From assembly GCF_018991925.1 (NCBI RefSeq), contig NW_024756914.1:6614217-6678216 (forward strand): a stretch of 64,000 nucleotides of DNA, given 5' to 3'. The stretch comes from Homarus americanus (taxonomy: Eukaryota > Arthropoda > Malacostraca > Decapoda > Nephropidae). This document shows positions 10,577 to 22,544 of this stretch, piece by piece; position 1 is the stretch's first letter, and each line of letters starts with the position of its first letter. The notes below the pieces were generated by a model, which was not told the DNA's origin, ran no database searches, and saw nothing but the letters and a program-made list of their open reading frames with translations. The position numbers and the translations under genes were made by a program.

Positions 10577-10748
10577 GTTAAATTAAAAAAAAAATTCATA
10601 CGTAAATTAAAAAAAATCGTACGTAAGTTCTAAAAATATTCGTACGTAAAATCTAAAAAAAAAACGTACGTAAGTAAATTCTAGACAAATTCGTACGTAA
10701 ATTGTAAAAAAAAAATCGTATGTAAATTCTTCAAAAAATCGTACGTAT
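10577..10748. repeat. Degenerate tandem repeat with a TCGTACGTAAATT core
   Basis: About seven copies of a 22-30-bp unit. Each carries the palindromic core CGTACG or TACGTA, separated by A-runs of variable length. Unit length varies because the A-runs vary. Confidence 0.75.
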
Positions 10749-11085
10749 ACTGTATGGTTTTTCTTGGAACCTGGATTCAAATTTCTCTTAAAGTTTGTTC
10801 GGTATTTTTTTAAATTTTCTTTTTCGTTCTGATTCTTAAAAAAAAAAATCCCCTCATTTGGACCAGAGTTTGAATGATAAAAAAGTCTTATTTTTTCCAG
10901 GTCTTGGGTACTTTCCCCAAATTAATTCATCTGACTTTTTTTCCGTAAGTTTTCGAGGAATTATCTCATTAAGGTAAGAAGTCTTGATGTAATTTTGACT
11001 TTTTTTTTTATCGGGCATCTTTGTTTTGTTCCTTAAATGGACTATGTACTTGTGTTACCTCAGGACCAGATACATGAATGAAAAT

Positions 11086-11089
<4 letters not shown>

Positions 11090-11142
<53 letters not shown>
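11090..11142. repeat. (AC)26 microsatellite
   Basis: An uninterrupted AC array of about 53 bp. Confidence 0.95.
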
Positions 11143-11145
<3 letters not shown>

Positions 11146-11775
11146 TCACTTGAACATCAATATTATCACGTTGTTCCTCCTCCCATGATCGTAAATTAAA
11201 CTTCGACAGATATTATAAAGAGGGAGACAAAGAGGAAAGACATTACATAGAAAATAAGAAAAGATAAGAGGGAGGGAGGGGAGGAAGGCAAGCTTGAGAA
11301 GGGGAAATAATTACACAGACGAATGAGAGGAGAGAGAGAGAGAGAGGGTTAGTGAACCGTGAAATAGAAGAGAATATGATAATTGTGTAAGAATGGATTG
11401 AATGCAAACTGTGTAAGGTGCATACATAATACACATACATGAATACAAACATACATAAATACATAATACACACATTCACATAGCTGCACTTAGGCACACA
11501 AGTCTTCAGTCAGCAAATATATTCACGGGAAGCAACAGACAGACAGACAGACAAAGACAGACAGACAAAGACAGACAGAAGAAATGTTTTTGGGACTGAT
11601 GAGGGACAGATTACGTAGGTTGTGGTCGCCGTGTCGTTAGCGTGACAAGCGTGTGTTTGTTTGTTTTTTTGTTTTTTTTTGTGGCTCCGTCTGAGAATTA
11701 TGGGAAAATAGAACACACAGAACTGGGGAAGATGACGTTGACAGGAGACACAGCTGAGGGTAATAATAGACTTTC

Positions 11776-11780
<5 letters not shown>

Positions 11781-11832
<52 letters not shown>
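11781..11832. repeat. (GA)26 microsatellite
   Basis: An uninterrupted GA array of about 52 bp, with further short GA runs downstream at about 11888-11905. Confidence 0.95.
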
Positions 11833-11835
<3 letters not shown>

Positions 11836-12418
11836 ATATAAAGACACACACACACAGCAAGGTTGAGAGACAGGAAGGAAGAGATGAAGAGAGAGAGAGA
11901 GAGACAACAAGAGTGAGGGCTGGGGTGGCCGTGTGTGACTTACTCACCGGCCAAGTTTGGTCTTATTGTGACGTCACAGAGGGGTCGGCCAGAGGGCTTG
12001 GCAGTCACTCCTGGGGTCGTGTACCACCACACCAATTTTACCTGGTTGTGATTGTCCATACACACACACACACACACACACACTGTTACGTGTCAAAGGG
12101 GTAAGGCTCGTAACAAACAACAAGTGAAGGTATTTAAAGAGAATTACAATATATGGATATTAAATTTGTATCGGGAACAACTCCAACTACGGTGTAATGT
12201 ATGGATTGAATGCAGCCCCTTTTAATAACTGAATACTTGATGATTGGAGTAAAGAAACTTAAATAAAATGTATAACTATATTTACAAACGCTTTACCACT
12301 AATAACAAAGACAAAGCTAATCACATGAACATACTAGGTTACTTTAAGGTTGCCAATATCACTGACAACTAAATCAATAAATGATTCTAGAAACTAAATA
12401 CATAGAACACCTTGAGTA

Positions 12419-12570
12419 CTATCGTGGACAAAAGTTCGCTCCCTGTAGTGAAACTGAGACACGGGAATGAGTCTCCGAACTGACTTACCCTGATTGTTTT
12501 CTGGTGCGGGTGTGCTGTGCGGGTCGATACTGCTTCAGTTTGGGAAGGAGCGAACTTTTGTCCACGATAG
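12419..12570. mobile_element. 152-bp MITE with 24-bp perfect inverted ends and TA flanks
   Basis: The left end CTATCGTGGACAAAAGTTCG (extending through CTCC) is repeated exactly as a reverse complement at the right end. TA lies immediately outside both ends (12417-12418 and 12571-12572). The interior of about 104 bp has no coding potential. TA target and short size fit a Tc1/mariner-type non-autonomous element. The perfect ends suggest it is fairly young. Confidence 0.75.
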
Positions 12571-12955
12571 TACAACACCCGATCGAAGACAGAAGTCAAC
12601 TGACAACACAGGCCAGTGGTGGAGGTCCGAAGGTTACCCAAAGCTTATGTCCTAACTCAAAGCCACTCACTCACTCACTCACTCACATCCCACTGTAATT
12701 AGTTGTTTATATCATTGTCTGTCAGTCTAGTAAGTTGAGTCCATTTTGAACCACTAAAAAGAATCAGTTCGAAACACATGGTCGAATACGTTACTGTATA
12801 GAGTGGCGCGCGGGGAGGAGAGAGAAGCCTTTGGGGGGTGATGATTTATTTTCCAGTGGATGATTCTTCTCTGTGGTGGCTGAGGGGGATCAAATGGGTC
12901 TTAATACCCAAGAGGTCTTTGTCCAGTCAGACCTAGCCATTAGGATTAACTTCTC

Positions 12956-13230
12956 GTTGTAAGGGGGAGTTAGTTGTAAACGGTCTTAGTTTTAAGGGGA
13001 CCCATTTGTAGGAGTCCTAATTTTAAGGGGTCCCATTTGTAGGAGTCCTAATTTTAAGGGGTCCCATTTGTAGGAGTCCTAATTTTAAGGGGGTCCCAAT
13101 GTTAATGGGGACCTAATTGTAAGGGGTCTCAATTGTAAGGGGTCTCAATTTTTAGGGGGTCTCAATTGTTGGAGTCCCAATTTTAAGGGGGTCCCCATTG
13201 TAAAGGGTCTAAATTGTACGAGGTCCCAAT
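12956..13230. repeat. Minisatellite, 31-bp unit decaying into shorter units
   Basis: Three near-identical copies of a unit built around TAGGAGTCCTAATTTTAAGG and GGTCCCATTTG are followed by degenerate copies (AATTGTAAGGGGTCTC). The unit contains a small palindrome, AGGAGTCCT. Confidence 0.85.
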
Positions 13231-14224
13231 CCTGAAGGAGAGTTGCATTTCTTGTTTGTTAGTGTTGGCAAGGGGCGTGATCCTATACCTCAGTCATATA
13301 GCCACCCTTACAATCCCTGTTTGTTATCGGAATGAAGACCTCGGTAACGGTGCTTCATAATCCCTGGTAGTTGAAGCATCAAAATAACAAGGAACTAAAA
13401 CCGGGTTATTGAATAAGTCCCAGTAAGTCGTGTTTACATACCAGTGCACCTGTTTTACGGAGGATTTTTGTGTGTAAATATGTGATTGCGTCGTTTAATT
13501 TTTACAAGTGTTTGAGTGTTTATTTACTTTTAAGAGTATATGAGCTCGAATTCGTGTCCTCCGGAGTCTTTGTAACGGGTTCAACATAAACATGGATGCC
13601 GGTGTGTTTGGATGTTAATAAGCATGGTACTGATCACTGTGGGGGTTGTTTACACTCAGTTTCCCTTTAAATGCCTTTGTTTATCTCTGGGTTAAATTAC
13701 TTGAATCAGATCAGTTTGTAAAATTCTCTAACGTGAGTATCAGATGTTGCGAGACTTAATCATTTCAGGACGATAATCTAAGCTCCTGGAGGATGTTGGG
13801 TTAACTTCATGGTGGTGATCAATGTCTGTAATGGTTTAATGTGTTCACTATGTAACTATATCCTTTCAGACCTAATATTTACATAAAAAATCAGATAAAA
13901 CTACTGAATTCTCCTTTTGGAGGGGGCATTGAGCTTGAGAGAGTATGGATGTTGGTCGGAAGCTGCAGGTACTGTCACCATGTTCTTTAACGCGCTGAGC
14001 CTCCTTTGAAAGATTATATCATCCCTGAACCTCGTTAAGAGTGATATCATGTGTCAGATGAGCGTGTAAGATAGAGATACCTTTACTACGAGGTTGGCAG
14101 ATGGTGATGGTGGTGGTGGGTCGGGGTTTTCAGAGGTTGATATTTTCCTCCGCGTGGTAATGGGGTTTGGTTGTGGTTAAGTCTGTTGAGTACGGTCATA
14201 TTTGGTTTTAATGGAGGCTACGTG

Positions 14225-14760
14225 GGGTAATGTTTTTGAGAGAGAAAGAGATTGCAGAAAGGAGAATAGAATTGACGAAAGGAAAGGGGTTGAAAAAAAT
14301 GCGAGAGATGACAAGAAGAGAGACTGGTGGAGAGAGATATGGGTGAGGAATGAGAGGGGGAGGAGAAGGAAGAGAGATAAGAAGAGTTGATTATGATCCT
14401 GTGACATTTAACTGGCTCGTGTATAGAGGTTTTATCTGTCACTGGAGAAGCAGGTGTTGAAGAAGGTGAGATGGGGAGATAAAAGAGACAACAGGAAGAT
14501 TGAGAGACAAGTAGGTAGGTAGATTAAGAGTTGGGGGGCTGAGAGACGAGAGAAGGAATAAGGGAGATAATGCAGATGAAAGAAATTGAAAGAAAGATTG
14601 AAGGGTTGGAAAGAGACAGGGCATGTTGAGAGAAAAGTGTGGGGGAGACAGGTGATATTGAGAGAGACGGGGGGCGGGAAATGCAGAGATATAGTGTTCG
14701 TGGAGGCAAAGGAATGGGTGGAATAGAGATATCAGAAGATGGGAGGGAGATGCCACATTC
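14225..14760. repeat. Long polypurine (GA-rich) tract
   Basis: More than 500 bp strongly biased to G and A on the + strand, with GAGAGA and GGAAGG motifs. Frames across it give only Arg/Glu/Lys-rich (or Ser/Leu/Pro-rich) products, which I treat as compositional artefacts. Confidence 0.7.
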
Positions 14761-14807
14761 TTGGTACACTGTTGAAGAAATAAATACTTAAGGTTGTTTT
14801 CTGACAG

Positions 14808-15160
14808 TGCCTCGCCCCCGTCTAGTTGCATTATTTCCATTTGGCACTGTCCTTCTCCGTCTGGCAGTGTTCCATACGGTTTGGCACTGTTTTACCTCGT
14901 CTGGCAGTGTTGCATTCTATTTTATTTTTTACTACAACACCCCCGTCTGCCTGTGTTATGCTTGTACCGTGAGTGTCGTGTCCCTTCAAACAGTGTAACT
15001 ACCAATTGGCACTGTCCCCTCCCCTCCCCGTTGACACTGCTCCCTCCCCGCCTGACACTATCCCCCACCTCGCCTTGTCTGACACTGCCCTCGCCCCGCC
15101 CCGTCTGACACTGCTCCCGCCCCGCCCCGTCCCGTCTGGCAGTGCCCCGCCACCTCTTCC
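14808..15160. repeat. Degenerate tandem repeat, unit around TCTGGCACTGTCC
   Basis: The motif CTGGCAGTG/CTGACACTG recurs roughly every 20-28 bp, with C-rich fillers (CCCCGCCCCGTC) that grow more GC-rich toward 15150. It is a diverged minisatellite and one of the most GC-rich stretches of the window. Confidence 0.7.
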
Positions 15161-16263
15161 TTGTCGCCCTCACCTAAGGTCACTCACTATCTGTCACGTC
15201 AACATGTTGGAAACCACCCCTCTTCAAACCTCTTCACCCCACCCTATTCAGTACCACACCCTATCCCATACCACGTATTTTTACATTTATCACCAAAGAC
15301 CTTCCGTGATGTAAGACCTTTCCTGTGAGGTATATTTAACACACTATATATATATTACTAGGGCAAATAATTAACGCCTATGCCTGACGATGGATCAATT
15401 CTCAGGCCCAAACTACTATATATTTCACGTATTTTCTGTTTTATACTTTTTTTTTTAGTTTCTGATTGGTATTAATGTTGAAAAAGTTGGATGAAAGTTT
15501 CTCGGCGACTGTGATAAAAACGAGTAAAGTTGAAGGGGGTTTTGTTGTGGTTGGGAGTTTGTTTTGTGGAATGATGTATCTTTGGGGCCGAAGCAATTTC
15601 CTGGTCTGGGCTAAGGACTCGAACAAATACTATTTTTTTTTTTTTTAAGACTGAAACCGCCTCTGATTTAGTTAGGTTAGGTGCTAGGGAGTGTGGATGA
15701 GTGAGAGACGGAATGAGTGTGAGGGAGGAAGCAAGTGAGTTTGATAGCTTGTGTGCGTGCGTGCTTATGTATGTGTGTGTGTGTGTTCATGTGCGTGTGT
15801 GTGTGTGTGTGTGACGGTACAGGAATGAGGGGTTGTGTAGGGGACGGCTGGTGGCATATGACAGGCATGAAGGCTGGCATGGCAGATGTGGGTGAACCCT
15901 AATCCGGCATCGGCGCTCGTAAATATTTCATGTGGCAGCTGAGGATTATGTGAATTAGTTAAAGTTCAATGAGGTTAATAACACGAGTTTAACATTTGCG
16001 AGTACCGGGGGTGTATTTGTTATAGTTATACCTGGTGTGTGAGTGTGTGAGAGGAGGAGGAGCTGGTGTTAAATATTTGCGTGCCATCTTTTAGAGTGTG
16101 GGAGGTAAAGTGAAAGATTATAAGCGACCACACATAAAACAGTGAGGTATGAACAAGGTGTATTTACTGTAGCTCACCTCCCCACGTGCTGACCCAATAT
16201 TTACCCTGAGGAGTGACTCGAGAGAAAAACGATAGACAGGCAAAACATTTGTTCATCTTCCCT

Positions 16264-16384
16264 CACCCCCACCCCTACCACCCCACCCCACCCCACCCCA
16301 CCCCACACCCTACCCCACCCACCCCTACTACCCCACCCCACCCACCCCACCCCACCCACCTACCCCACCCACCCCACCCCCTCC
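16264..16384. repeat. (CCCCA)n-rich C-tract
   Basis: About 120 bp of CCCCA/CCCA units with occasional CTA. The complementary strand is (TGGGG)n and carries many four-G runs, a classic G-quadruplex pattern. Confidence 0.9.
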
Positions 16385-16880
16385 CTAAAAAAAATATATT
16401 CAACATACATGAACTTTGAAAGTCCATAAAGAAAACGTATGTGGTTGAGTTGAGAGAAATGACGTGTGGAATGTGTTAGAAATATAGGGAGTGGGAGAGC
16501 TGTCAGGAGGTGGTGATGTGTGTGTGTGGGAGGTAGGTGTCTAGACCAACAGGAGAGCGAGTGAATGATTGTGGAGGTGACAAGGTCGTGGTGTCAACAG
16601 GGTGTGGTGCATCTTCATGGCTCCTTGATGTGAGTGTAGAGGGTTAGTGACAGGAATGATTTGGTTGGATACTAGATATTTTACCTCTTGATAAATCTGC
16701 TTATATACCGGGACGCTTTTAGTACAGTGGGGTGGAGAAAGAGAGGTAATTAGACATGTATATACAGAGAATCTTGTGTTGGTGAGGAGCAAGGTAGGAT
16801 CATCGGATACTTGAAAAGGATCTGTGGTCTAGAGTTCTTTGGGTAAATAGTTGGTGGGAAGTGTACACCGACAGTTCCAA

Positions 16881-16922
16881 GGTGGTGGTAGTGGTGGTGG
16901 TGGTGGTGGTGGTGGTGGTCGT
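16881..16922. repeat. (GGT)n microsatellite
   Basis: A GTG/GGT trinucleotide array of about 40 bp, immediately upstream of a possible reverse-transcriptase remnant. Confidence 0.9.
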
Positions 16923-16929
16923 GGTGTTT

Positions 16930-17012
16930 GTATACAAGAGAGTCAGATTGGATAGTGGGCAGCTGAGGAGGGTTGAGAATGTTAGGTATTTAGGTAGCAT
17001 TCTTATTCCTCC
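16930..17012 (+). pseudogene. Possible fragment of a non-LTR retrotransposon reverse transcriptase
   Basis: The frame reads RVRLDSGQLRRVENVRYLGSIL. It resembles the segment 'V.L.G..L..V..F.YLGS.I' found after the catalytic part of the reverse transcriptase in many non-LTR retrotransposons. Only about 25 residues match and the frame is not flanked by other recognisable domains, so it is at best a heavily truncated relic. Similarity is judged by eye only. Confidence 0.35.
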
Positions 17013-18916
17013 AGCTTGGGCAAGGGGATATAGCTGTGTGTGTTATGTTGTTTTGTGTGTAGATATATATGTTGTTTTGTGTGTATGTTTTGTGTGTAGA
17101 TATATGTAATGTGTTGTGTAGTGTGTGGGTGTTTTGTGTGTGTATGAAGAGAGAGATACAAGTTCCCTGCAATCAAAAGTTATCTGTCTTTCATTAAAAG
17201 TTTGTAAAATCAACTCCTCCAAAAAAAAAAAATCCACAGAATTTAACGAAACTCGGAACAAATAAATTTATGTGAATGGATGACATACACAAGACAAGAT
17301 GGTCCCAGTCCGGCTAATTTTTTTTTTTAATTGTTATGCGTCTTTGTTGTTCAGTAAGCCGGAGCTGCGGGAGAGACAGGGATGTAATGTATGTATCACC
17401 CCTTCAGATAACTCTTTTTAATTTAGTGATGGTGAAGGAACGACCGCTGAGGTATATATATCATAGGAAGGGAGGGGGTGAGGGGGGGGCTTGTCATGTT
17501 GAGGGAAGCTAATGAGTGTATGTGTGTGAGTGTGTGTATACATTGGGCTACATTGTGGACATTTAAATTTACAACATAGAGAAAGATATAGTACAATAAT
17601 AGTGGTTTCCAGAAGGTAGTAGCATCAAGTGGGGTCTCGACAAGCGGTGGAAAAGAAGACACAAGTGCATATATGAATAAGGTGGAGGAGAAATAAAAGT
17701 GAGGGAGTAGAGCGAGGGTGAGGTGAAGTGGCTGAGTGAACGAGCATGTAAGGGTAGGGAGGGTATTAGCTTTGAGGTGTGTATGTGGTGCATGACATTG
17801 GGGTACTTGCTTTTACCAGACATCCATCCCATTGCTGCAGGATAAAGGGAGATAGTGTATTGGGTGTATTTACGATTTTTTGGGGGGTAAAGGGAAGGGT
17901 TGGGGGATGTTATGTATTGGTAAGGGGGATTTAGTGTAGGTAAATGTAGTAGTGGTAGTAAAGACCCGAATTTATTGTCAAAGAACCAGGAATTTGAGAC
18001 GAGTTTTGTATGTTAGGATGAAGATATTGTGGGGAGGTATTTTATGATAAAACTCCATATATCAAGGACAGACACACACACATAGAAAGGTCTTGTGTGT
18101 TGGTGACGTGGACATTTGAACTTGAGTGTGGCATCCTGCAAGGGGGATATCCCTGCCAGGTGTGAATATCTTAGCACCTCTTGGGTCTTCCTCAAGATCA
18201 AGGGGTTTTAACCTTCCTACATACCGACTAACTCCTAAAGGCTCGCCGGAATGTTAGACACACCCTTGAATTTACGAAGCGTAACTCTTTTCTTTTCATT
18301 AACTTGAGTCAGGAAAATGGGGGAGTTACGTGCATATTCATGGTCATCCACTTCGTCCATATTCATCCAGGCTACTCGTGTCCTTTTACGTTTATTCCAA
18401 GTATTCAACAGTTTCAACAGCTTGATCATCATGAAATGATTCGCTACAAGTGCGTCGAATACCGCTTTGAGCAGCCACCAGATGGTTGGTCGCATACCTA
18501 TAGGAAAGTCCGAGGCGTAAGGAAATTCACATGAACATGTCAGTTGACAGAGTAAACCAATCGATCATGCAGACGATAACCTTTATATATTGCAAACACA
18601 ATGACCTCAGCACTCAAGCGGGAATTAGTATAAGTTGCATTCCTGTCAGTGTCAGGGGTGGGGTAAGGTGTGAGTGTGTTGGCACTGTGACCTTGAAGGG
18701 GGTGGCATTCCTCCTCCTCGTGACAAGATGACATTCTGCTGTCAGTTTTTGCTGCCACGCCCCCAGCCCCTGGTATATATTGGGGGAGACGTTACTCCTC
18801 TCAGATTTAGATGAAATATGGTTGTCGTAGCGGTGGAAGATGGGGATTGGTGAGGGAGAGGAGAGGAGGGAAGAAGTTGATGAGAGGAGGAGAGGAAGAT
18901 GGAGGTGGGAGGATAA

Positions 18917-18918
<2 letters not shown>
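17013..18918. other. Dys: Intron block: GT-rich and unique sequence, one unassigned minus-strand frame
   Basis: 17030-17145 is GTGT/ATAT-rich. 17420-17990 is purine-rich unique sequence. 18235-18495 has an unassigned frame listed separately. Nothing else is recognisable. Confidence 0.45.
18235..18495 (-). CDS. Unassigned 86-codon reading frame, possibly mobile-element derived
   Basis: The frame is of ordinary amino-acid composition, unlike the repeat-derived frames around it. It starts MRPTIWWLLKAVFDAL and has a basic centre (NTWNKRKRTRVAW) and an acidic stretch (MDEVDDHEY). A splice acceptor-like sequence (CTTTCCTATAG) lies just before the ATG on this strand. I do not recognise a family. 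It may be a chance frame, an exon of an unknown nested gene, or a piece of a DNA transposon. No partner exon is evident. Confidence 0.2.
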   Translation of the reverse strand: MRPTIWWLLKAVFDALVANHFMMIKLLKLLNTWNKRKRTRVAWMNMDEVDDHEYARNSPIFLTQVNEKKRVTLRKFKGVSNIPASL

Positions 18919-19097
<179 letters not shown>

Positions 19098-22031
19098 TTC
19101 ATGTTCTCCCCCTGCTGAGTGGATTCCTAAGAACTCATTAAAGTAGTGAGGTGTGGGTGTGGAATTGCAGACATTTGTGTGAGAGAGAGAGAGAGAGAGA
19201 CTCAGCATCCAAGTGTTGTAATTTCACGTTGAAAGGAAAAAATGTACTGGGGATAATAAGCTGTCCTCACACACACTGTACGATTTAACACAGAAAATTA
19301 ATTTGAAAATCACATGAAGGTTTGTGTGTGAGTGATATACCCACCAACACTGTCATAAAATGTTGACCTTTTTTACTGTATTGTGAGAGATTGAAGTTGA
19401 TATACCCTTTATCATGTTAATATAAATTTAATATATATACTTTGAGAGCATGAAATGATTTTGTAATGTATATATCAAACCGTATATAAACCTTAATAAA
19501 CTTATCACATATATAAATCTAATGTGTATATATATATATATGTACTATGAGAGAATGAAGTTAGTGTATCAAAATTGTATATGAAGTCGTGTTTATTGAT
19601 ATGAGAGTAGGAAGTTGTATTTATCACGGGAGGAGGATTTACAATACCTTGGGGGCAGCATTATCTCTGGAGGCACAAACATCCCCACTCTCCAGTTTTA
19701 CTCCTCTAACTGGGGAAATGAAAACGGATCTAAATGTCTCGCTTATGTTATGGGGGCGGCCAAAATGGTCTTGAAATTACACTGTAGCTCTGCTGTAAGT
19801 GGATGTGAGTCCTCTTTTCTCGACCGTGGGAATGAAATTATGTACGAGTGATTTTTAGAGTGTGTGATCTTGTATGAACCTTATCTTCACTGTTATTTGG
19901 AGAACAAATTTTATCCCAGCATCAGAGTCTATTTAAGTGTCTGTTCGTTTAGGATTATTTTTTTTCTTAAGTAGGTTTTTTGGAAACTGTTTACCAGCGA
20001 TGGTTAAAATTTCCAGGCTAGTGACACTGATGTTTGTGTCCAAGCCGGGACTTTGAGCTGAGTGTAGGCTTTTCAGCTCCTGTCTATACTGACGTGACTG
20101 GTAGATATTTTGACGTGTGAGGGATGTATTCTGTTTATTTTAAGATATTAAACACAGCTAGTGACCAGATATAAGTCTTCCTTTCTTCCAGTTACACAGT
20201 GAAGTTATCAAGCACTGGAAGGGATGGGTGAGTCAGCGACCATCCTTGTGTGGCACCAGATTGACAATGCCAGGTTTCTTGGTCACTGGAAGGATTGGCT
20301 AGCACTTGTTTCAACACATCTCTGACCACCGTCTTTGCCTTGGGTGGAACAGGGAATTTAATTCAGGTTACCTCTCTGGAGTTACGCTTTCCTGAACTTA
20401 CTCACATAAAAATAAATAAGAAGAAAGAAATTTACCATCTTGCTTGGGGGGGATTTGTTCTTGTTCCGACAGTTGTGGTTTCCTTAATTAAGCGAGCTCG
20501 CTAACTTGCCTGGCAGCCGTGTGTCCTGGACGGTGAACCAACAAGTTTACCTCCGCAGTTGATATGTAAATAATTTATACAATTTTGTGGAGTATATATT
20601 TGGGTGTTAATTATAAATCACGGTGTGGTGGTATGGTTTCAGACACTAGCGTTTTTGTACCGGTGGTTTCTATATAAGAACTAAACCCCAGTGTTCTTGT
20701 ACCAGTTGTCCCTGAATAAGAAAACTCTACACAGTGTTGGCATGCTGGGTTTGTTGCCGTTGGTTCGTTAACACACTTGGGTGGGGGTTACCTTCAGTAA
20801 ACAACCTCGCTCTCTTCCATGGCGGGTCAGTTTGAAATGCTTCCTTAATTAAACATTATTCTGAGCAGATGTAAACCTTGCCCGCGAACCGTTCCCATGG
20901 TAGGATAAAGATGGAGATAGTGACGTTGAAGTTATTGTAGTCACCACTGGAGTCTGTGTCATGTAATCGTTTCAAATGCCCCACCTGTTATCATTGGAGG
21001 GACCGATGCCATGACAACACTTAGTGAGTTTTGGTGTGATTGGCACCAAAAATTTATCATGTGGACCTTGTCACATATTGATCAAACATACTAAGTTTGT
21101 GGCAACTCTGCAAATACATTCTCGAGTTACTTTAGGGTACATACTGACAGGCAGGGCCGAAAACAATACCTTGTCCTGCATTTGTGGGAAGGGTAATAGA
21201 ATCGTGATGCTTGGTAGTAACACAAACAGTTCACATTGGTCCAGTACAAAGGGTGTTTTATTACCTTTTGTAAACACTTACACATCCACGCCAGAGTAGT
21301 GATGTTGCTCGCCTATTTAACTCCTCCACGACCCAGTCATGTGGAGAGGATGATACACAAGCTGCCCAACACCACTCACACCTGACTGAATATCTCAAAA
21401 CATATACTGTGCTGTACCGTAATTCACGTTTTTATGTATGTAATTGAAATGCATCTTTGACTACATTAACAGGGAAGGCAGCTTTGTGTTTCGTTGTTAT
21501 GTGGTAACTAATAAATTCTACTGTATGTTTACGATTGCATTTATATTTACTTGTGAACAACCAAATCTGGAACCCTTCATCCTTGTTTTGTAACGAAGAA
21601 TATGACCATCTGACTGTGCTATTTATACAGAGGCTAATGAACTTGTAACTTTTTTATACATAGCTTATACATAGTGTGTGTGTGTCAATCAGTCAGGCTC
21701 TTTCCATGTGTAGATGCAGAGAGCGTGGTCAGGCTGTGGTGGGTGGGTGGTGTAACTCAAGAGAAACCACACGTTAAAAGAAAAGCCTCCTACTTAACCT
21801 CGTGTATATAAGATCGTCAGTTTTTTTTAGTTTTTTTTACCCCGCACATGAAAGGAAGTCTTGTAAATCCTTTGAAATTAAGCTTCTTGAATTATTAATC
21901 AAATGGCTGGCGCGTGTGAGTCTCCTGCATATCGCGTTTTGTATATCACGTTTAAGTTGTATTTACTGGGGATTAATGTCGTTTGATAGTGATAACGTTG
22001 ATAGGAAAAACGTACGTGCTAATTTAACGTA

Positions 22032-22033
<2 letters not shown>
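19098..22033. other. Dys: Intron block: mostly unique AT-rich sequence
   Basis: A short GA run lies at 19181-19200 and TA-rich patches at about 19425-19545. The frame 19615-19851 contains YLGGSIISGG, weakly reminiscent of the retroelement YLGS motif, but too little is shared to call it. 20200-21300 is one of the longest stretches without simple repeats, yet I see no exon, splice pair or known domain in it. A short GT run lies near 21678. Confidence 0.4.

Positions 22034-22065
<32 letters not shown>
22034..22065. repeat. (AC)16 microsatellite
   Basis: An AC array preceded by CGTACGTAC. A complementary (GT)n follows at about 22170-22204. Confidence 0.9.
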
Positions 22066-22069
<4 letters not shown>

Positions 22070-22544
22070 ATTAGTCGTGCAGTGTAAAGAGTGTGCAATG
22101 TGGTGTTGAGTGCATGGCATGGCGGAAGTGAGTGTATAGTGTGGTAGCGAGTGTGTAGTGTAGATCAAGTGAGTGTGTGTGCGTGTGTGTGTGTGTGTGT
22201 GTGTGACGGGTACAGCATGTTGTTGATTATGAAAGAGGTTTAAGTGGTCCAGCATTAAGTGTAATGAGTGCAGCCCAAAATAGGAGAATGGCCGGTGGTT
22301 TAACTGGTTGACTATGTAGTTGGGTGATGGTGTAGTGGTGTGATGGTGAGGGTGTAGGTGTTTCAGGTGGGTGATAGTGTAGGTGGCTAGACAGGTGGTT
22401 TGTCATAATATAAAGGTGAGGGTGTAGGTGATTAGCGTTGTCTGTAATAAAAAAAATATATATTAATCGCTGTATCGCATTAATGTTAATATAACGACAT
22501 TTTTAACTCTGGATCATTCTAACTTAACAGAAGGGAAATAAACA

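Larger units (their letters stand above)
10750..12415. other. Dys: Intron block between tandem repeat and 152-bp MITE
   Basis: Contents are an (AC)n array (11090-11142), a GA run (11331-11347), a CATA/CACA-rich stretch (11420-11480), a CAGA repeat (11535-11578), a (GA)n array (11781-11832) and a short (AC)n (12058-12083). The region 12085-12415 is ordinary AT-rich unique sequence with no recognisable exon. Confidence 0.6.
13231..16263. other. Dys: Intron block: unique sequence, polypurine tract and degenerate GC-rich tandem repeat
   Basis: 13231-14190 is ordinary unique-looking sequence with no exon I can support. 14225-14760 is a polypurine (GA-rich) tract. 14808-15160 is listed separately. 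15200-16260 contains GT-rich sequence (about 15750-15812) and otherwise nothing recognisable. Confidence 0.5.

Noticed and set aside
19615..19851. 78-codon frame with YLGGSIISGG as a reverse-transcriptase relic
   Set aside because: Only the YLG..I core resembles the family and the following sequence does not continue the pattern.
21024..21299. 91-codon frame of ordinary composition in a repeat-poor stretch
   Set aside because: I found no recognisable domain, splice partner or homologous pattern; kept only as part of the unique intron sequence.
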